Shown in pieces: positions 34,418-43,938 of a stretch of 64,000 nt of DNA. The position numbers were made by a program, and so were the translations under genes. A model generated the notes under the pieces. That model ran no database searches, had not been told where the DNA came from, and was given only the letters and a program-made list of their open reading frames with translations. Location of the stretch: positions 2,356,001-2,420,000 of the forward strand of contig NZ_CP071444.1 of NCBI RefSeq assembly GCF_017352215.1, written 5' to 3'. This DNA comes from Alkalibacter rhizosphaerae. Lineage in GTDB: Bacteria > Bacillota > Clostridia > Eubacteriales > Alkalibacteraceae. Within the stretch, counting starts at the first letter, position 1; every line of letters begins with the position of its first letter.

Positions 34418-35428
34418 TTAGAATTTTTCTTCGCTCATTTTGTCGATGGCTTTCGATATAGATTCGTACACTCCCGGGAAGATGCTGCCCGGTCCACCTT
34501 GTGCGATGCAGGGGATGTAGTAGTGTTTGCCGCACTTTTCAATGGATTGACGAACTTCTGCTTCTATACTCTCATCTGTCCAGTCTTCCGTGTCGACAAC
34601 AGCGCTGTCCAGATTTCCCATGAAGGAAATTTGTCCGCCATATTTTTTGATCAGTTCCGGCACGTTGTTGGTAGGAATGCAACCCTGGAAAATATCGATG
34701 CCGACTTCGATCATGTAAGGTACAAGATTAGCTGCATAAGAGTCACTATGATGAACGATCAATTCAACACCGTTTTCTTTGTAGAATCCGTAGATTTTTT
34801 TGTATGCAGGTACGATAAACTCTTCAAACATGGCTGGAGACAAGAAGGAGTTTGTAGAGCTGCCCCAGTCATCGTGATGGAAGATGCAGTCGGGCTTGTA
34901 ATACTTGACCAATTCTGCAGCATACCGCAGTTCATATTCTGTAAAATAATCGATCAATTCGTGCATGGCTTCCGGCTCTTCATAGAAGTTCAACAGTGCA
35001 TCATCCATACCCATCAAGTGGTGGCATTGCTCGAAAATTCCAGGAGCAACAAATGCGGTCGCAAATACTTCATTGCGATCGATTGCTTCAACGGCTGGTA
35101 GGAAAGGTGCCCAAGCTTCCGGCGGGAAGTCGGTTTTTGGCGCTTTGACAACTTCTTTCCATTTGGTGATGTCTTTAATAACCTTGTGCTCTTGATCATG
35201 TACCGGGAATCCGGCGGGAACATTTTCTGGCCATGCGTAAGTTACGCCCCAAGCGTTTTTCTTTGGCTCTCCACCTGGCATCGGACGTTCCCCTTGTGCA
35301 GAGATAGGGTCGCCCATGATCATGCCATAAATGGCATCGGTGCACATAAACGCTTCGTACTGATTCACAAACCGATCCGGATTACCTCCGCGGATCGTTT
35401 CCAATAAGTTTTGTCTTTTCGTTAACAT
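34418..35428 (-). CDS. Second URO-D/MtaA-fold methyltransferase-like protein
   Basis: 336 residues: 'MLTKRQNLLETIRGGNPDRFVNQYEAF' is the family start; the barrel carries 'DCIFHHDDWGSSTNSFLSP', 'ELIVHHSDSYAANLVPYMIEVGIDIFQGC' and 'ISFMGNLDSAVVD', with histidines and cysteine at strand ends suited to zinc or corrinoid chemistry. It is closer to short methyltransferase-like URO-D proteins than to HemE. AGGAGG precedes the ATG. It stands alone with its own terminator; no corrinoid protein is adjacent. Confidence 0.82.
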   Translation of the reverse strand: MLTKRQNLLETIRGGNPDRFVNQYEAFMCTDAIYGMIMGDPISAQGERPMPGGEPKKNAWGVTYAWPENVPAGFPVHDQEHKVIKDITKWKEVVKAPKTDFPPEAWAPFLPAVEAIDRNEVFATAFVAPGIFEQCHHLMGMDDALLNFYEEPEAMHELIDYFTEYELRYAAELVKYYKPDCIFHHDDWGSSTNSFLSPAMFEEFIVPAYKKIYGFYKENGVELIVHHSDSYAANLVPYMIEVGIDIFQGCIPTNNVPELIKKYGGQISFMGNLDSAVVDTEDWTDESIEAEVRQSIEKCGKHYYIPCIAQGGPGSIFPGVYESISKAIDKMSEEKF

Positions 35429-35684
35429 GTTTCCTCCTATAAATTTTGACTTTTAATTATTTTATCAGACATTCTCATCTGTAATTTTGATAGTCACCCA
35501 CGTCGTAAAAAAGAAAGTTGGTTCTCTAAAACGACGACCATCGCAACACATGATGAAAATATCAAATAATCGTTTACATCAGGCTGTGAAAATTCTAGGC
35601 CCGTATATCATAATTATAAAGCAATTTCTAATATTTGTCCATATTGAATTCTTTCAAATTCTAACCAAGAAATATTTAGAAACC

Positions 35685-36122
35685 CTATCTGTCGTTTTCC
35701 GGATATCGGGCTTTTAAAAAGTCAACGGATTGAAGGATCATCTCTTTCAGAACGTTCACATCGATGTCAGCCAGCTTGTTGATATAAACACAAGCTTTTC
35801 CGGTCGTGTGCTTCCCCAGATCTTTCAATAGTGTTTCCCGGGAATCGTCTCCGGTGGCAAAGTATAGGCTGATCTTGGATTTTCTTGGAGAAAATCCCAC
35901 CAAAGGGGCATCTCCTTCATGACCTGATTCATATTTGTAGTGATAAGAACCAAAACCGATGATGCTGGGGCCCCACATCTTTGGAGGATATCCCGTCGCT
36001 TCTGAAAAGATCTTAACCAAACGTGTTGCGTCTTCCCTTTTTTTTGGATTTTCTACGCTATCGATAAAGTCTTCCACGCTGGCATCCGTTTCTTTTGTTT
36101 TTTGTTCAGCCATGGTCATCAT
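35685..36122 (-). CDS. DUF1801 (YdhG-like) protein
   Basis: 145 residues. 'VEDFIDSVENPKKREDATRLVKIFSEATGYPPKMWGPSIIGFGSYHYKYESGHEGDAPLVGFSPRKSKISLYF' is the conserved DUF1801 core. The fold is known; the function is not. Start may be the ATG at 36122 or at 36119. Confidence 0.88.
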   Translation of the reverse strand: MMTMAEQKTKETDASVEDFIDSVENPKKREDATRLVKIFSEATGYPPKMWGPSIIGFGSYHYKYESGHEGDAPLVGFSPRKSKISLYFATGDDSRETLLKDLGKHTTGKACVYINKLADIDVNVLKEMILQSVDFLKARYPENDR

Positions 36123-36148
36123 CTCCTATCTGAACTTTCGATCGCTCA

Positions 36149-36958
36149 CTATATAAACATCAAAAGGCTTACCGCCATAACAGCCATTCCGGCAATTAAT
36201 CCATATATGGACAGGTGGTGTTCACCATATTCTTCAGCAGAAGGAAGCAATTCATCCAAACTTATATACACCATGATTCCCGCAACGGAAGCGAAGATGA
36301 AACCAAAGACGGCATCATTGAGAAAACGATATAGGATCAGGTATCCAACGATGGCACCGATGGGTTCCGATAATCCGGACAGAAAGGACCATTTAAAGGC
36401 TTGCCTTCTGCTGCCAGTTGCATAAAAGATGGGAACAGCAACAGCGATCCCTTCTGGAATGTTGTGGATGGCAATAGCGATGGCGATGGGGATTCCCAGG
36501 CTTGGATCGCTCAGTGCTGCAGTGAATGTTGCCAAACCTTCCGGGAAGTTGTGAATGCCGATGGCCAAAGCGGTAAACAAGCCCATTCGCATCAGATTTT
36601 CCTTATGTTCTTTACTGGTCCCGTCCATTTCCTCCACGGTATGCACCTCGTGAGGGTTTTCCGTTTTTGGGATCAATTTATCGATAAGTGCAATAAGCAA
36701 TATACCAAAGAAAAAACCACCGACGGTTACCCAGGTTCCCATTCGTAGTCCTAGATAAGAAGTCAATGCTTCCTTGGCTTTAACAAAGATTTCTACAAAA
36801 GAAACGTAGATCATGACCCCGGCTGAGAAACCAAGTGATACGGACAAAAACCTGGTACTGGTTTTCTTCGTGAGCAATGCCAGAGCACTGCCAATTCCGG
36901 TGGATAATCCGGCAAACAGGGTTAAAGCGAAAGCGAAGATTACGTTGGACATTTCCAT
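36149..36958 (-). CDS. zupT: ZIP-family metal transporter (ZupT-like)
   Basis: 269 residues, AAGGAGG upstream. Eight-helix ZIP fold; the metal-binding helices 4 and 5 carry '[14 protein letters not shown]' and '[14 protein letters not shown]', diagnostic of ZupT. A charged/His loop '[21 protein letters not shown]' separates helices 3 and 4. It imports Zn2+, Fe2+ or Mn2+. No Zur or Fur box could be seen upstream. Confidence 0.92.
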   Translation of the reverse strand: MEMSNVIFAFALTLFAGLSTGIGSALALLTKKTSTRFLSVSLGFSAGVMIYVSFVEIFVKAKEALTSYLGLRMGTWVTVGGFFFGILLIALIDKLIPKTENPHEVHTVEEMDGTSKEHKENLMRMGLFTALAIGIHNFPEGLATFTAALSDPSLGIPIAIAIAIHNIPEGIAVAVPIFYATGSRRQAFKWSFLSGLSEPIGAIVGYLILYRFLNDAVFGFIFASVAGIMVYISLDELLPSAEEYGEHHLSIYGLIAGMAVMAVSLLMFI

Positions 36959-37100
36959 GTTGTTACCTCCTTGCGAGCGGGATATTAGGCATTAAAGTAA
37001 ATTATATCAACATTAAGTACTTTATTAGATTGTAACATATTCAACGGACAACGATGCAGGAGAAATAGAATGCTCGGAATTTAAAAGATCATCATCTGGA

Positions 37101-37141
37101 AGGAAAAGTCCAGCGCATCGCATGGTGACGATACGCTGGAC
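37101..37141 (-). terminator. Terminator of small lipoprotein gene
   Basis: Minus strand GTCCAGCGTATCG / CGATGCGCTGGAC (one T-G pair) then TTTTCC. Confidence 0.75.
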
Positions 37142-37159
37142 ATAATGTTTGCACAAAAT

Positions 37160-37372
37160 TCATTCGATCCTTGTTTTATTGTTGCCGTCAAAGTCGACCT
37201 TATAGGCAGCGCCAGAGTATTCGCCGTAATAGATGACGTTGTCATCGCTGTAAAAGATCCAACCATCCTCCACCATCAACCGATTGACTGTTGGTCCTTT
37301 CGGGGAAGAGCAGGAAGCAACAAGCAAAAGACCAAAAACGATTGCAAGGATAATAGCAATGCGCGTTCTCAT
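37160..37372 (-). CDS. Small lipoprotein with one beta-propeller-like repeat
   Basis: 70 residues: signal peptide with 'LLVASC' lipobox, then 'DGWIFYSDDNVIYYGEYSGAAYKVDFDGNNKTRI', a single repeat of the type found in DUF5050 beta-propeller domains. Full propellers need several repeats, so this is either a remnant or an oligomerising single blade. It has its own terminator. Confidence 0.7.
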   Translation of the reverse strand: MRTRIAIILAIVFGLLLVASCSSPKGPTVNRLMVEDGWIFYSDDNVIYYGEYSGAAYKVDFDGNNKTRIE

Positions 37373-37488
37373 GGATCTCGTCTCCTTCTTGGATTGATTA
37401 TTCTGTGTGAACCTTAAAGAAAATGTCTATCTATTCCATATATTTACTCATTCCGAATTTTTAAACAAGACTCGAAAACTATATTTTT

Positions 37489-38247
37489 TTAGCGATTATC
37501 TATTTTTATGGCCAATGTGGCCCAAAAGGTAGGTACGCCATGTTCATGCAAGAAACCGGATCCGTTGGTATCTTCATACAGGTCCGTCAATTGGAAACCG
37601 GCCCGCAGTTGACCCCGGATCTGTTCTTCCAGCGTGTGAGAAAATTGGATGCCCCAATCTTCTTTCTTTAACATTTCCAGAAGTGCTGGATCCCTTAGGG
37701 GATTGAAGGGAAGAGGATATCGGATGGTTCTTTCGTCCGCATCAAACAGAAAGTTGAAGCCGTTGTCCAAGCCGGCCATCAAGCGTCCGCCGGGTTTCAA
37801 GATCCGATAACATTCCTTCCAGACGTCTTCCACATTTTCGATGTAACAGTTGGAGACAGGGTGGAAGATCAGGTCAAAAGACCCATCAGAAAAGGGAAGT
37901 GGTTGGGTCATGTCTCCTCGAACTATTTTGATATAGTAACCCTCCTTGTCGGCTATTTTAGCTTCCTGTTCCAGTTGCTTTTCCGAGTAGTCAAGAACAG
38001 TACAATCAGCTCCGAGAGCAGCAAAAATGGGCATCTGTTGTCCGCCGCCGGAAGCAAGGCCCAATATTTTTTTCCCGGTCAAATCAGGAAACCATTCTTT
38101 GGGAACTGGTTTTGTTGGCGTAAGGACCACCGACCAAATCCCATTTTGTGCATTGACAAACTGGTCGTGGCTGATTGGCTGACCCCATTCCCAGCCTTCG
38201 TCGACCCACCGGTCGATGATCTTAGCGTTCAATTCTGTATATTTCAT
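37489..38247 (-). CDS. SAM-dependent methyltransferase (class I)
   Basis: 252 residues from the ATG at 38247 (TTGGAGG upstream). Motif I 'GKKILGLASGGGQQMPIFAALG', 'CTVLDYSEKQLEQ' and 'DLIFHPVSNCYIENVEDVWKECYRILKPGGRLMAGLDNG' identify a Methyltransf_11 domain. Substrate unknown. It follows the tocopherol-cyclase-like gene by 31 bases in the same direction, so both may act on one lipid or small molecule. Confidence 0.87.
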   Translation of the reverse strand: MKYTELNAKIIDRWVDEGWEWGQPISHDQFVNAQNGIWSVVLTPTKPVPKEWFPDLTGKKILGLASGGGQQMPIFAALGADCTVLDYSEKQLEQEAKIADKEGYYIKIVRGDMTQPLPFSDGSFDLIFHPVSNCYIENVEDVWKECYRILKPGGRLMAGLDNGFNFLFDADERTIRYPLPFNPLRDPALLEMLKKEDWGIQFSHTLEEQIRGQLRAGFQLTDLYEDTNGSGFLHEHGVPTFWATLAIKIDNR

Positions 38248-38278
38248 GAAAACCTCCAAGCATTTAGTAATTATTTTT

Positions 38279-39184
38279 TTACTCCTTGAAATGAACATCG
38301 ATGGATGCTCGTTCACTTGACAACTCCACTATGGTCTTATTTTTTTTCGTCAGTCGCAAAACCAGGGAACCTTCCAAGGATTCTTTGATGTATGCTTTCA
38401 TTTCGCCCTGGACAGGAGAAGCCAATGCAACCGGATCGGCTTGTTTTGCTTCCAGATCCAACCGATAAGGGCCCTTGGAAATGGATGCTTGGAAACCATC
38501 GTTGCTGACGTCAAAATGGGTCATCTTGCTGCCTTCAATGCTGCTAAAGCGATACTCTTGCCCTTCATGGTTCAAAACGGCGAAAAAGCCTTTTGCATGC
38601 TTTCCCAACATGGGGACGGTGGCATAGCTGAAAACGACAGCACTGTGAGGCCGGTCGTTTGCCTGGAGCCACACATATTCCTTTGGAAAGCCAGTGCCCC
38701 AATCTTTTTCCATGTAGCCGTCTGCATCGGATATTTGGAAAGTTTGGTTTCCAAACTGCAATGATCCCGAGACTTTGTGATCCATGCTGATGATGGCATG
38801 GTTGCACTCGTTGGGGAAGTAACTCAGCCATCCCATGATATTCGGTTTTAAAAAAGAGACTTGGATGGGAGAAAGATCGCCAAATTGGGAATCACCGAAA
38901 ACGGCAATGTCGTCCATCTCAAAATCCAGATGCATCCCAGATTCAGATAGTTTGTTTTTTCCGATTTGCAACTCGAAGGGATCTGAAGTCCAACGTAAGT
39001 CCTCGATAGGGTAGGAAATGTAGGCCGTATCGTTTCTAATGTTGTCTTGAAATTGTAGAAATGCATGTTTCGTCTTTTCATGGGTCGAATACCCCCAAAT
39101 GACGGAAAACAGAAGTCCGTTTGCTTCATCATCGATTTTGACAAACCAACCCTCGAATGCCGCTTTTTTCTTTAAACCGACCAT
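38279..39184 (-). CDS. Tocopherol-cyclase-like protein
   Basis: 301 residues or more. 'SFLKPNIMGWLSYFPNECNHAIISMDHKVSGSL' and 'DADGYMEKDWGTGFPKEYVWLQAN' match the tocopherol cyclase family (PF14249), whose bacterial members outside cyanobacteria have unknown roles; tocopherol synthesis is not expected here. The ATG at 39184 has no ribosome site; GGAGG lies 8 bases before an in-frame CTG at 39202, which may be the true start and would add six residues. Confidence 0.75.
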   Translation of the reverse strand: MVGLKKKAAFEGWFVKIDDEANGLLFSVIWGYSTHEKTKHAFLQFQDNIRNDTAYISYPIEDLRWTSDPFELQIGKNKLSESGMHLDFEMDDIAVFGDSQFGDLSPIQVSFLKPNIMGWLSYFPNECNHAIISMDHKVSGSLQFGNQTFQISDADGYMEKDWGTGFPKEYVWLQANDRPHSAVVFSYATVPMLGKHAKGFFAVLNHEGQEYRFSSIEGSKMTHFDVSNDGFQASISKGPYRLDLEAKQADPVALASPVQGEMKAYIKESLEGSLVLRLTKKNKTIVELSSERASIDVHFKE

Positions 39185-39235
39185 GATCTCAAATTGTTTC
39201 AGTTGAAATTCCTCCCTTCAGTAATGATATTCGTC

Positions 39236-39427
39236 TTAGAGGATCTCTTTGACTCTCCCGACGACTTTGTCTTCCAGCATGACTTTGATGCCGTGGGGGT
39301 GGGTGGCAGATTTGGTCAGGATCCTCATAACGACTCCTTCCGTTAGGTTGCCGGAACGTTGGTCTTTCTTTTGCACGACTCTAACGGTAGCGCCGATTTT
39401 TATGTTTTCGCGGTTGGTTCCATTCAT
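39236..39427 (-). CDS. YwbE family (DUF2196) protein
   Basis: 63 residues matching YwbE: 'IKIGATVRVVQKKDQRSGNLTEGVVMRILTKSATHPHGIKVML'. A small KOW-like beta-barrel of unknown function found widely in bacteria and fungi. AAGGAGG precedes the ATG. Confidence 0.93.
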   Translation of the reverse strand: MNGTNRENIKIGATVRVVQKKDQRSGNLTEGVVMRILTKSATHPHGIKVMLEDKVVGRVKEIL

Positions 39428-39447
39428 CGTAAAACCTCCTTACTTAT

Positions 39448-40341
39448 TTATATTTGAATCTGGGATTCAATAACTTGATTCAATAACTTGTGGTAAAACA
39501 GTTCAATCTTTTCTTTCATCAAGCTGTTGGTTGGATAGATAAAATACAAGGGCCGTTGAATTGAAAAATTTTCAATATCCAGATAACATAATTCTCCTCT
39601 ATCCACCTCTTGTTGGGCAACTTCCTTGTACATGAAGGAAACGGCATTGGATGTACTTAGAATTTTTTTAATGACGCCAAAGCTGCTGATTTCGTAAATT
39701 TTGGAGACCGATGATAGGGAGTCGTTGTTTTGATACAAGTAGTTCTCATAGATCTTTCTGGTTCCGGAACCTTCTTCCCTTAAAATCAAGGGATATTCAT
39801 GTATCTTTGACAGAGTGCTTATTACCCCCTCCAGGGGATGGCCCTTTCTGGCAACCGGCATAAAGGCAGTAATGCAAAATTCGTGGAAGTCGAAGAGGGA
39901 TTTGTCAAATATGCCTTCTAAAAAAGCGCAATACAGTTCATTGTTCAACAACATCTCAATGATGGATTTTGTATTTCTCACGGTAAGGGAAAACATCTCG
40001 TCATAATGGTCCAAATATGAGCTCAAATAGGAGGGCAGGTAGTAGTCTGCAATGGAAAGGGTTGCGCCGATTTTGATCGGCGTTTCCATTTTTTTGATTT
40101 GATTGATGAGCTGTTTTTCGTTTGCCCGTTGAAAATTGGAGTAGGTATAGAGCGATTCGCCCTGCAAGGTCAAATGAACGGATTTCCCGATGATTTCGAT
40201 CAATTTGCAGTCGTAATATTCTTCCAGTTTTTTTATGTGCTGGGTGACGGCAGGTTGTGTCAGGTTTAGCTCTGCAGCTGCTTTTGTGTAGTTTTTATAT
40301 TTCGCGACTTCCAGGAATGTTCGAATTTTGGGGTCCAGCAT
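39448..40341 (-). CDS. LysR-family regulator, divergent from YeiH-like exporter
   Basis: 297 residues from ATG 40341. HTH: 'IRTFLEVAKYKNYTKAAAELNLTQPAVTQHIKKLEEYYDCKLIE'; substrate-binding domain from about residue 85. Divergent from a YeiH-family exporter gene, the arrangement seen for YeiE/YeiH and CysB-like LysR regulators, so it most likely activates that gene. A 15-base palindrome ATAAC-ATATA-GTTAT (40414-40428) in the shared region fits the T-N11-A LysR consensus. Confidence 0.88.
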   Translation of the reverse strand: MLDPKIRTFLEVAKYKNYTKAAAELNLTQPAVTQHIKKLEEYYDCKLIEIIGKSVHLTLQGESLYTYSNFQRANEKQLINQIKKMETPIKIGATLSIADYYLPSYLSSYLDHYDEMFSLTVRNTKSIIEMLLNNELYCAFLEGIFDKSLFDFHEFCITAFMPVARKGHPLEGVISTLSKIHEYPLILREEGSGTRKIYENYLYQNNDSLSSVSKIYEISSFGVIKKILSTSNAVSFMYKEVAQQEVDRGELCYLDIENFSIQRPLYFIYPTNSLMKEKIELFYHKLLNQVIESQIQI

Positions 40342-40413
40342 GCCGTACACCTTCTTCCTTGTTTATTGTAAAGAACCATCAAGTGGATGTATACAATTTT
40401 CTTTGAATCGATC

Positions 40414-40428
40414 ATAACATATAGTTAT
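40414..40428. promoter_or_regulatory. Candidate LysR-binding palindrome
   Basis: ATAAC and GTTAT arms with 5-base centre in the divergent lysR/yeiH-like region. Confidence 0.5.
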
Positions 40429-40504
40429 TATTGATAACAAACCATAATTAGAAATTAGCTAAAATTTTCTGTAAAATGGAACAAGACAGTAAAGGAGGGT
40501 TCAT

Positions 40505-41521
40505 ATGAATACAATACGATATACCATGCCAGGTTTTGTTCTTAGTGTACTTGTTGCACTGTTGGCTCGGTGGCTCGAATCAAAATTGCCTGTTCATTTC
40601 ATTGGAGCTTCGATCATGGCACTTTTTATAGGGATGACGATCAATCATGTTTTCAAGTTAGGCAAAAAGTTCAAACCGGGCTTGAAATTCACATCCAAGA
40701 AAATTCTCAAATTGGCTATTGTCCTATTGGGAGCTTCTTTGAGCATGGGCACTATTCTTCATGTAGGTCGATTGTCTTTGACGGTAATGTTTTTTACCCT
40801 GTTCACTTGTTTCGGGGCAGGTTATTTTATTGGAAAATGGCTGGGGTTGGACTGGAAACTCTCCAACATGATCTCTGCCGGAACCGGCATATGCGGAGGG
40901 TCGGCCATTGCTGCAATGGCACCGGTCATAGAGGCAAAAGACAAGGACGTCGCCTATGCCATGTCTGCCACTTTTTTATTCGATATGGCCATGGTCCTGC
41001 TGTTTCCCATCATGGGGAATATGATGGGATTAAGCGACATGGCGTATGGACTATGGGCGGGTACTGCAGTGAATGATACCTCCAGTGTTGTTGCTGCCGG
41101 TTACGCCTTCAGCGAAGCAGCCGGTGATTTCGCAACCATGGTAAAATTGACTCGCACACTTACCATTATTCCCGTTGTGCTGATTTTTTCGCTGATCAAC
41201 GCATACATGAACTCCAAAAAATCTATTGGGAATGAAAGTCAAAAAAAGGTGAAGATAACCTCCTTGTTCCCATGGTTTATACTTGCATTTATGGGGATGG
41301 CACTGATCAACAGTCTTGGATTTTTCCCGGCAGTGTTTGCTGCAGGATCAAAAAGCATCAGCAAATTCCTGATGGTAACGGCGTTGGCTGCCATCGGATT
41401 GAATACGGATATCCATGAGATGAAAAAGTCTGGCATCTCTCCTTTGATCCATGGATTCCTTATTTCGGCATTGGTCGTAGTTGTCGCTATAACTGTGGAA
41501 TACTACATGGGATTGGTCTGA
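40505..41521 (+). CDS. YeiH/UPF0324 family putative exporter
   Basis: 338 residues, AAAGGAGG upstream. Ten or so transmembrane helices with family signatures 'LAIVLLGASLSMG', 'SAGTGICGGSAIAAMAPVIEAKDKDVAYAMS' and 'GTAVNDTSSVVAAGYAFSEAAGDFATMVKLTRTL'. Members are linked to export of sulfite/sulfonate-derived or other small anions. Regulated presumably by the divergent LysR protein. Confidence 0.9.
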   Translation: MNTIRYTMPGFVLSVLVALLARWLESKLPVHFIGASIMALFIGMTINHVFKLGKKFKPGLKFTSKKILKLAIVLLGASLSMGTILHVGRLSLTVMFFTLFTCFGAGYFIGKWLGLDWKLSNMISAGTGICGGSAIAAMAPVIEAKDKDVAYAMSATFLFDMAMVLLFPIMGNMMGLSDMAYGLWAGTAVNDTSSVVAAGYAFSEAAGDFATMVKLTRTLTIIPVVLIFSLINAYMNSKKSIGNESQKKVKITSLFPWFILAFMGMALINSLGFFPAVFAAGSKSISKFLMVTALAAIGLNTDIHEMKKSGISPLIHGFLISALVVVVAITVEYYMGLV

Positions 41522-41593
41522 AAGATTGCCGGAAACGGCTCTATTTTTCCGAGACACCACGGAAAATTCAAGATCTTTTGTTGAGATCCGATC

Positions 41594-42421
41594 CTACAGA
41601 TTAATTTCTAGCAAAATCGGTGTGTGGTCTTGTCTCGGACCTGAGTCGATCATTTCAGAGGCAATAACCTTGTCTGCTATGCGATCACTCACCAGCCAAT
41701 AATCGATTCTCCAGCCAGAATTGTTGATTTTACTAGTTTTCACTCTCTGAGCCCACCAAGTATAGGTATCTGTGATGTCACCATGCAGATGTCGAAAGGT
41801 ATCCGTAAACCCTTTATTCAAAAGATTTGTGAAACCTTGACGTTCTTCGTCCGTAAATCCAGCTGAATTTCGGTTATTGGCAGGATGCGCCAAATCGATC
41901 TCTTTGTGGGCCACGTTAAAATCACCTGTCGCAACAACGCACTTGTTCTTATCCAGAGCTGCAAGATAATCCGCATATTTGATATCCCAAATCTGACGTT
42001 CTTTCAAGCGATTCAATCCATCTCCGGCATTTGGTGTATAAACTTGGGTCAAAAAGAATTCATCAAACTCCAATGTAATGATCCGACCTTCAAAGTCCAT
42101 GGTATCCGGAGCATCGATCACTGGATAGGCAACGGATGGTTTCAAATGATTCTTATATAAGAACATGGTGCCGGCATAACCCTTACGGGCCGGTTCCACA
42201 GAACTATTCCAAACAATTTCATATTCCTGAAACTGATCTTTTAAGATTTCCAAGTGTTTTTTAGTGGGTCCGTTGCTTGGTAGCTTTGTTTCCTGTATAG
42301 CAAAAACATCAGGATCATGTTCTGTAATCTTTTTTAATACATCCTTAGATAACAAGGCACGTGCTGAATCACCTGTTAGTGCTGCGTTTAAAGAATCGAT
42401 ATTCCATGATATCAACTTCAT
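41594..42421 (-). CDS. Exodeoxyribonuclease III (ExoA/XthA)
   Basis: 275 residues from the ATG at 42421 (GAGGAGG upstream). 'MKLISWNIDSLNA', 'FAIQETKLP' (metal-binding Glu), 'VVATGDFNVAHKEID' (catalytic Asp-Asn), 'WRIDYWLVSD' and the final 'DSGPRQDHTPILLEI' (catalytic Asp-His) define an AP endonuclease/exonuclease III for base excision repair. It follows the RlmD-like gene in the same direction. Confidence 0.93.
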   Translation of the reverse strand: MKLISWNIDSLNAALTGDSARALLSKDVLKKITEHDPDVFAIQETKLPSNGPTKKHLEILKDQFQEYEIVWNSSVEPARKGYAGTMFLYKNHLKPSVAYPVIDAPDTMDFEGRIITLEFDEFFLTQVYTPNAGDGLNRLKERQIWDIKYADYLAALDKNKCVVATGDFNVAHKEIDLAHPANNRNSAGFTDEERQGFTNLLNKGFTDTFRHLHGDITDTYTWWAQRVKTSKINNSGWRIDYWLVSDRIADKVIASEMIDSGPRQDHTPILLEINL

Positions 42422-42434
42422 GATTACTCCTCCT

Positions 42435-43799
42435 CTAATATATCTGTTTTTTAGTAAGCAGTACCACCGTCTCCACATGTGGCGTATGGGGAAAAAGGTC
42501 CACACACTGAATTCTATGCAAGGCATATCCCGCTTCCAGGAAATAGGGCAGATCCCGAACCAGGGAGGTGGGCTTGCAGGATACATAAACGAACGTCTTT
42601 GGCATGAAATCGATGACCTTCTGAATGGCTTTGGGATGAATCCCATCCCTTGGCGGATCGAGAATGATGACATCCGGTTTCTTCTCCAGCGTCGCTACTA
42701 CTTCCATGACATCCCCGCATAGAAAATCTGCATTCTCAATACCATTCATCCTTGCATTTTCTATGGCTGCATCCACAGCATCCGAAACGATCTCTACTCC
42801 GGTAACATGTGCATGGTCCCTGGCCAGTATTTGTGTAATGGTCCCAGTGCCGCTATACAGATCGAAAATCTGGTCTTCTTTGTCATCTCCTGCATATTCA
42901 CTGACGACGTCATAAAGCACTCGGGCCCCCAACGTGTTGGTTTGAAAAAAGGAACGGGGTGTGATCTGAAATCGAAGGCCGTTAAGTTCATCGTAGATAT
43001 AGCCTTCCCCAAGCAGCAGGTGGGTCTGGTCTGACTGTACCACATCAGCCATGGAATCGTTGACCGTGTGAAGAACGCTTTTCAATGTACCTTTAAAAGG
43101 AGCATCCCCCAGTGCAGCGAGGAGACCTGCCTGATCAAGGGAGCCGTCGGAGCTGGTCACCAGTTCCACCAAGATCTCTCCGGTTTGGATCCCTTTTCGT
43201 ACAACCAGATGCCGCAAGAAACCGGTATGTGTCTTTTTGTGAAAATAATCGTAGCCTTTGTCCCGACAAAAGGACAGGACTCGTTTGGTGATTTTATTGA
43301 AGTCTTCATCGACCAGCATGCATTGGGATGCGTCCACGATGTCGTACATGCTTCCACGTTTGTGGAGTCCCAACGTCAGTGGACCGTTGATGTATTCATC
43401 GCCAAAGGAAAACTCCATTTTGTTTCGATAGAAGAATACATCCGGGGAGGGAAGGATCCCTTCGTAGTTTTCCGAGGTCACAAAATCTTTCAAGAGTTCT
43501 GTGATGAACGTTTCCTTCTGGGTCAGCTGATCCGTATAATCCAAGTGTTGATAGGTACAACCACCGCAAATACCAAAGACCGGGCATGGAGGGTCGATTT
43601 GATTGGGAGCAGGAGAAACCACTTCCAGCAGAGTCGCTTCAATTTTGCTTTTTCTCTTTTTTTTGATCCGGACCCGAACTTCCTGTCCTGCCAGTGTATT
43701 GTGCACAATAATTTTTTTATCGTCCAAATAGCCGAAGCCTCTATTGGGAAAGGCCACGTCCTCTATTTGTATAATATGTTCTTCTCCTTTTTTTACCAT
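42435..43799 (-). CDS. 23S rRNA (uracil-5-)-methyltransferase, RlmD/RumA family
   Basis: 454 residues. TRAM domain at the N-terminus, Fe-S cysteines in 'PPCPVFGICGGCTYQHLDY', SAM-binding 'QIFDLYSGTGTITQILA', and the catalytic 'LDPPRDGIHPKA' and 'YVSCKPTSLVRDL' (nucleophile Cys). It methylates a U to m5U in rRNA or tRNA; Firmicute members act on U747/U1939-type sites. Ends 13 bases upstream of the exonuclease gene. Confidence 0.92.
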   Translation of the reverse strand: MVKKGEEHIIQIEDVAFPNRGFGYLDDKKIIVHNTLAGQEVRVRIKKKRKSKIEATLLEVVSPAPNQIDPPCPVFGICGGCTYQHLDYTDQLTQKETFITELLKDFVTSENYEGILPSPDVFFYRNKMEFSFGDEYINGPLTLGLHKRGSMYDIVDASQCMLVDEDFNKITKRVLSFCRDKGYDYFHKKTHTGFLRHLVVRKGIQTGEILVELVTSSDGSLDQAGLLAALGDAPFKGTLKSVLHTVNDSMADVVQSDQTHLLLGEGYIYDELNGLRFQITPRSFFQTNTLGARVLYDVVSEYAGDDKEDQIFDLYSGTGTITQILARDHAHVTGVEIVSDAVDAAIENARMNGIENADFLCGDVMEVVATLEKKPDVIILDPPRDGIHPKAIQKVIDFMPKTFVYVSCKPTSLVRDLPYFLEAGYALHRIQCVDLFPHTPHVETVVLLTKKQIY

Positions 43800-43938
43800 A
43801 AGTACCTCCTAAATATCGTATGCTTGATTCATTATAATACAATAGGATGGATAGGTGAAGAAAAGAAAAATTAAAAAAAGCTTGAATTTTCTAAAAATTC
43901 GGATAAAATGGTTCTATAAGCTTAAAGGAGGCAGATTA

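Noticed and set aside
35429-35684. Possible gene in the gap between the second URO-D-like gene and DUF1801
   Set aside because: Short AT-rich stretch with only weak frames lacking ribosome sites; no clear promoter or structure.
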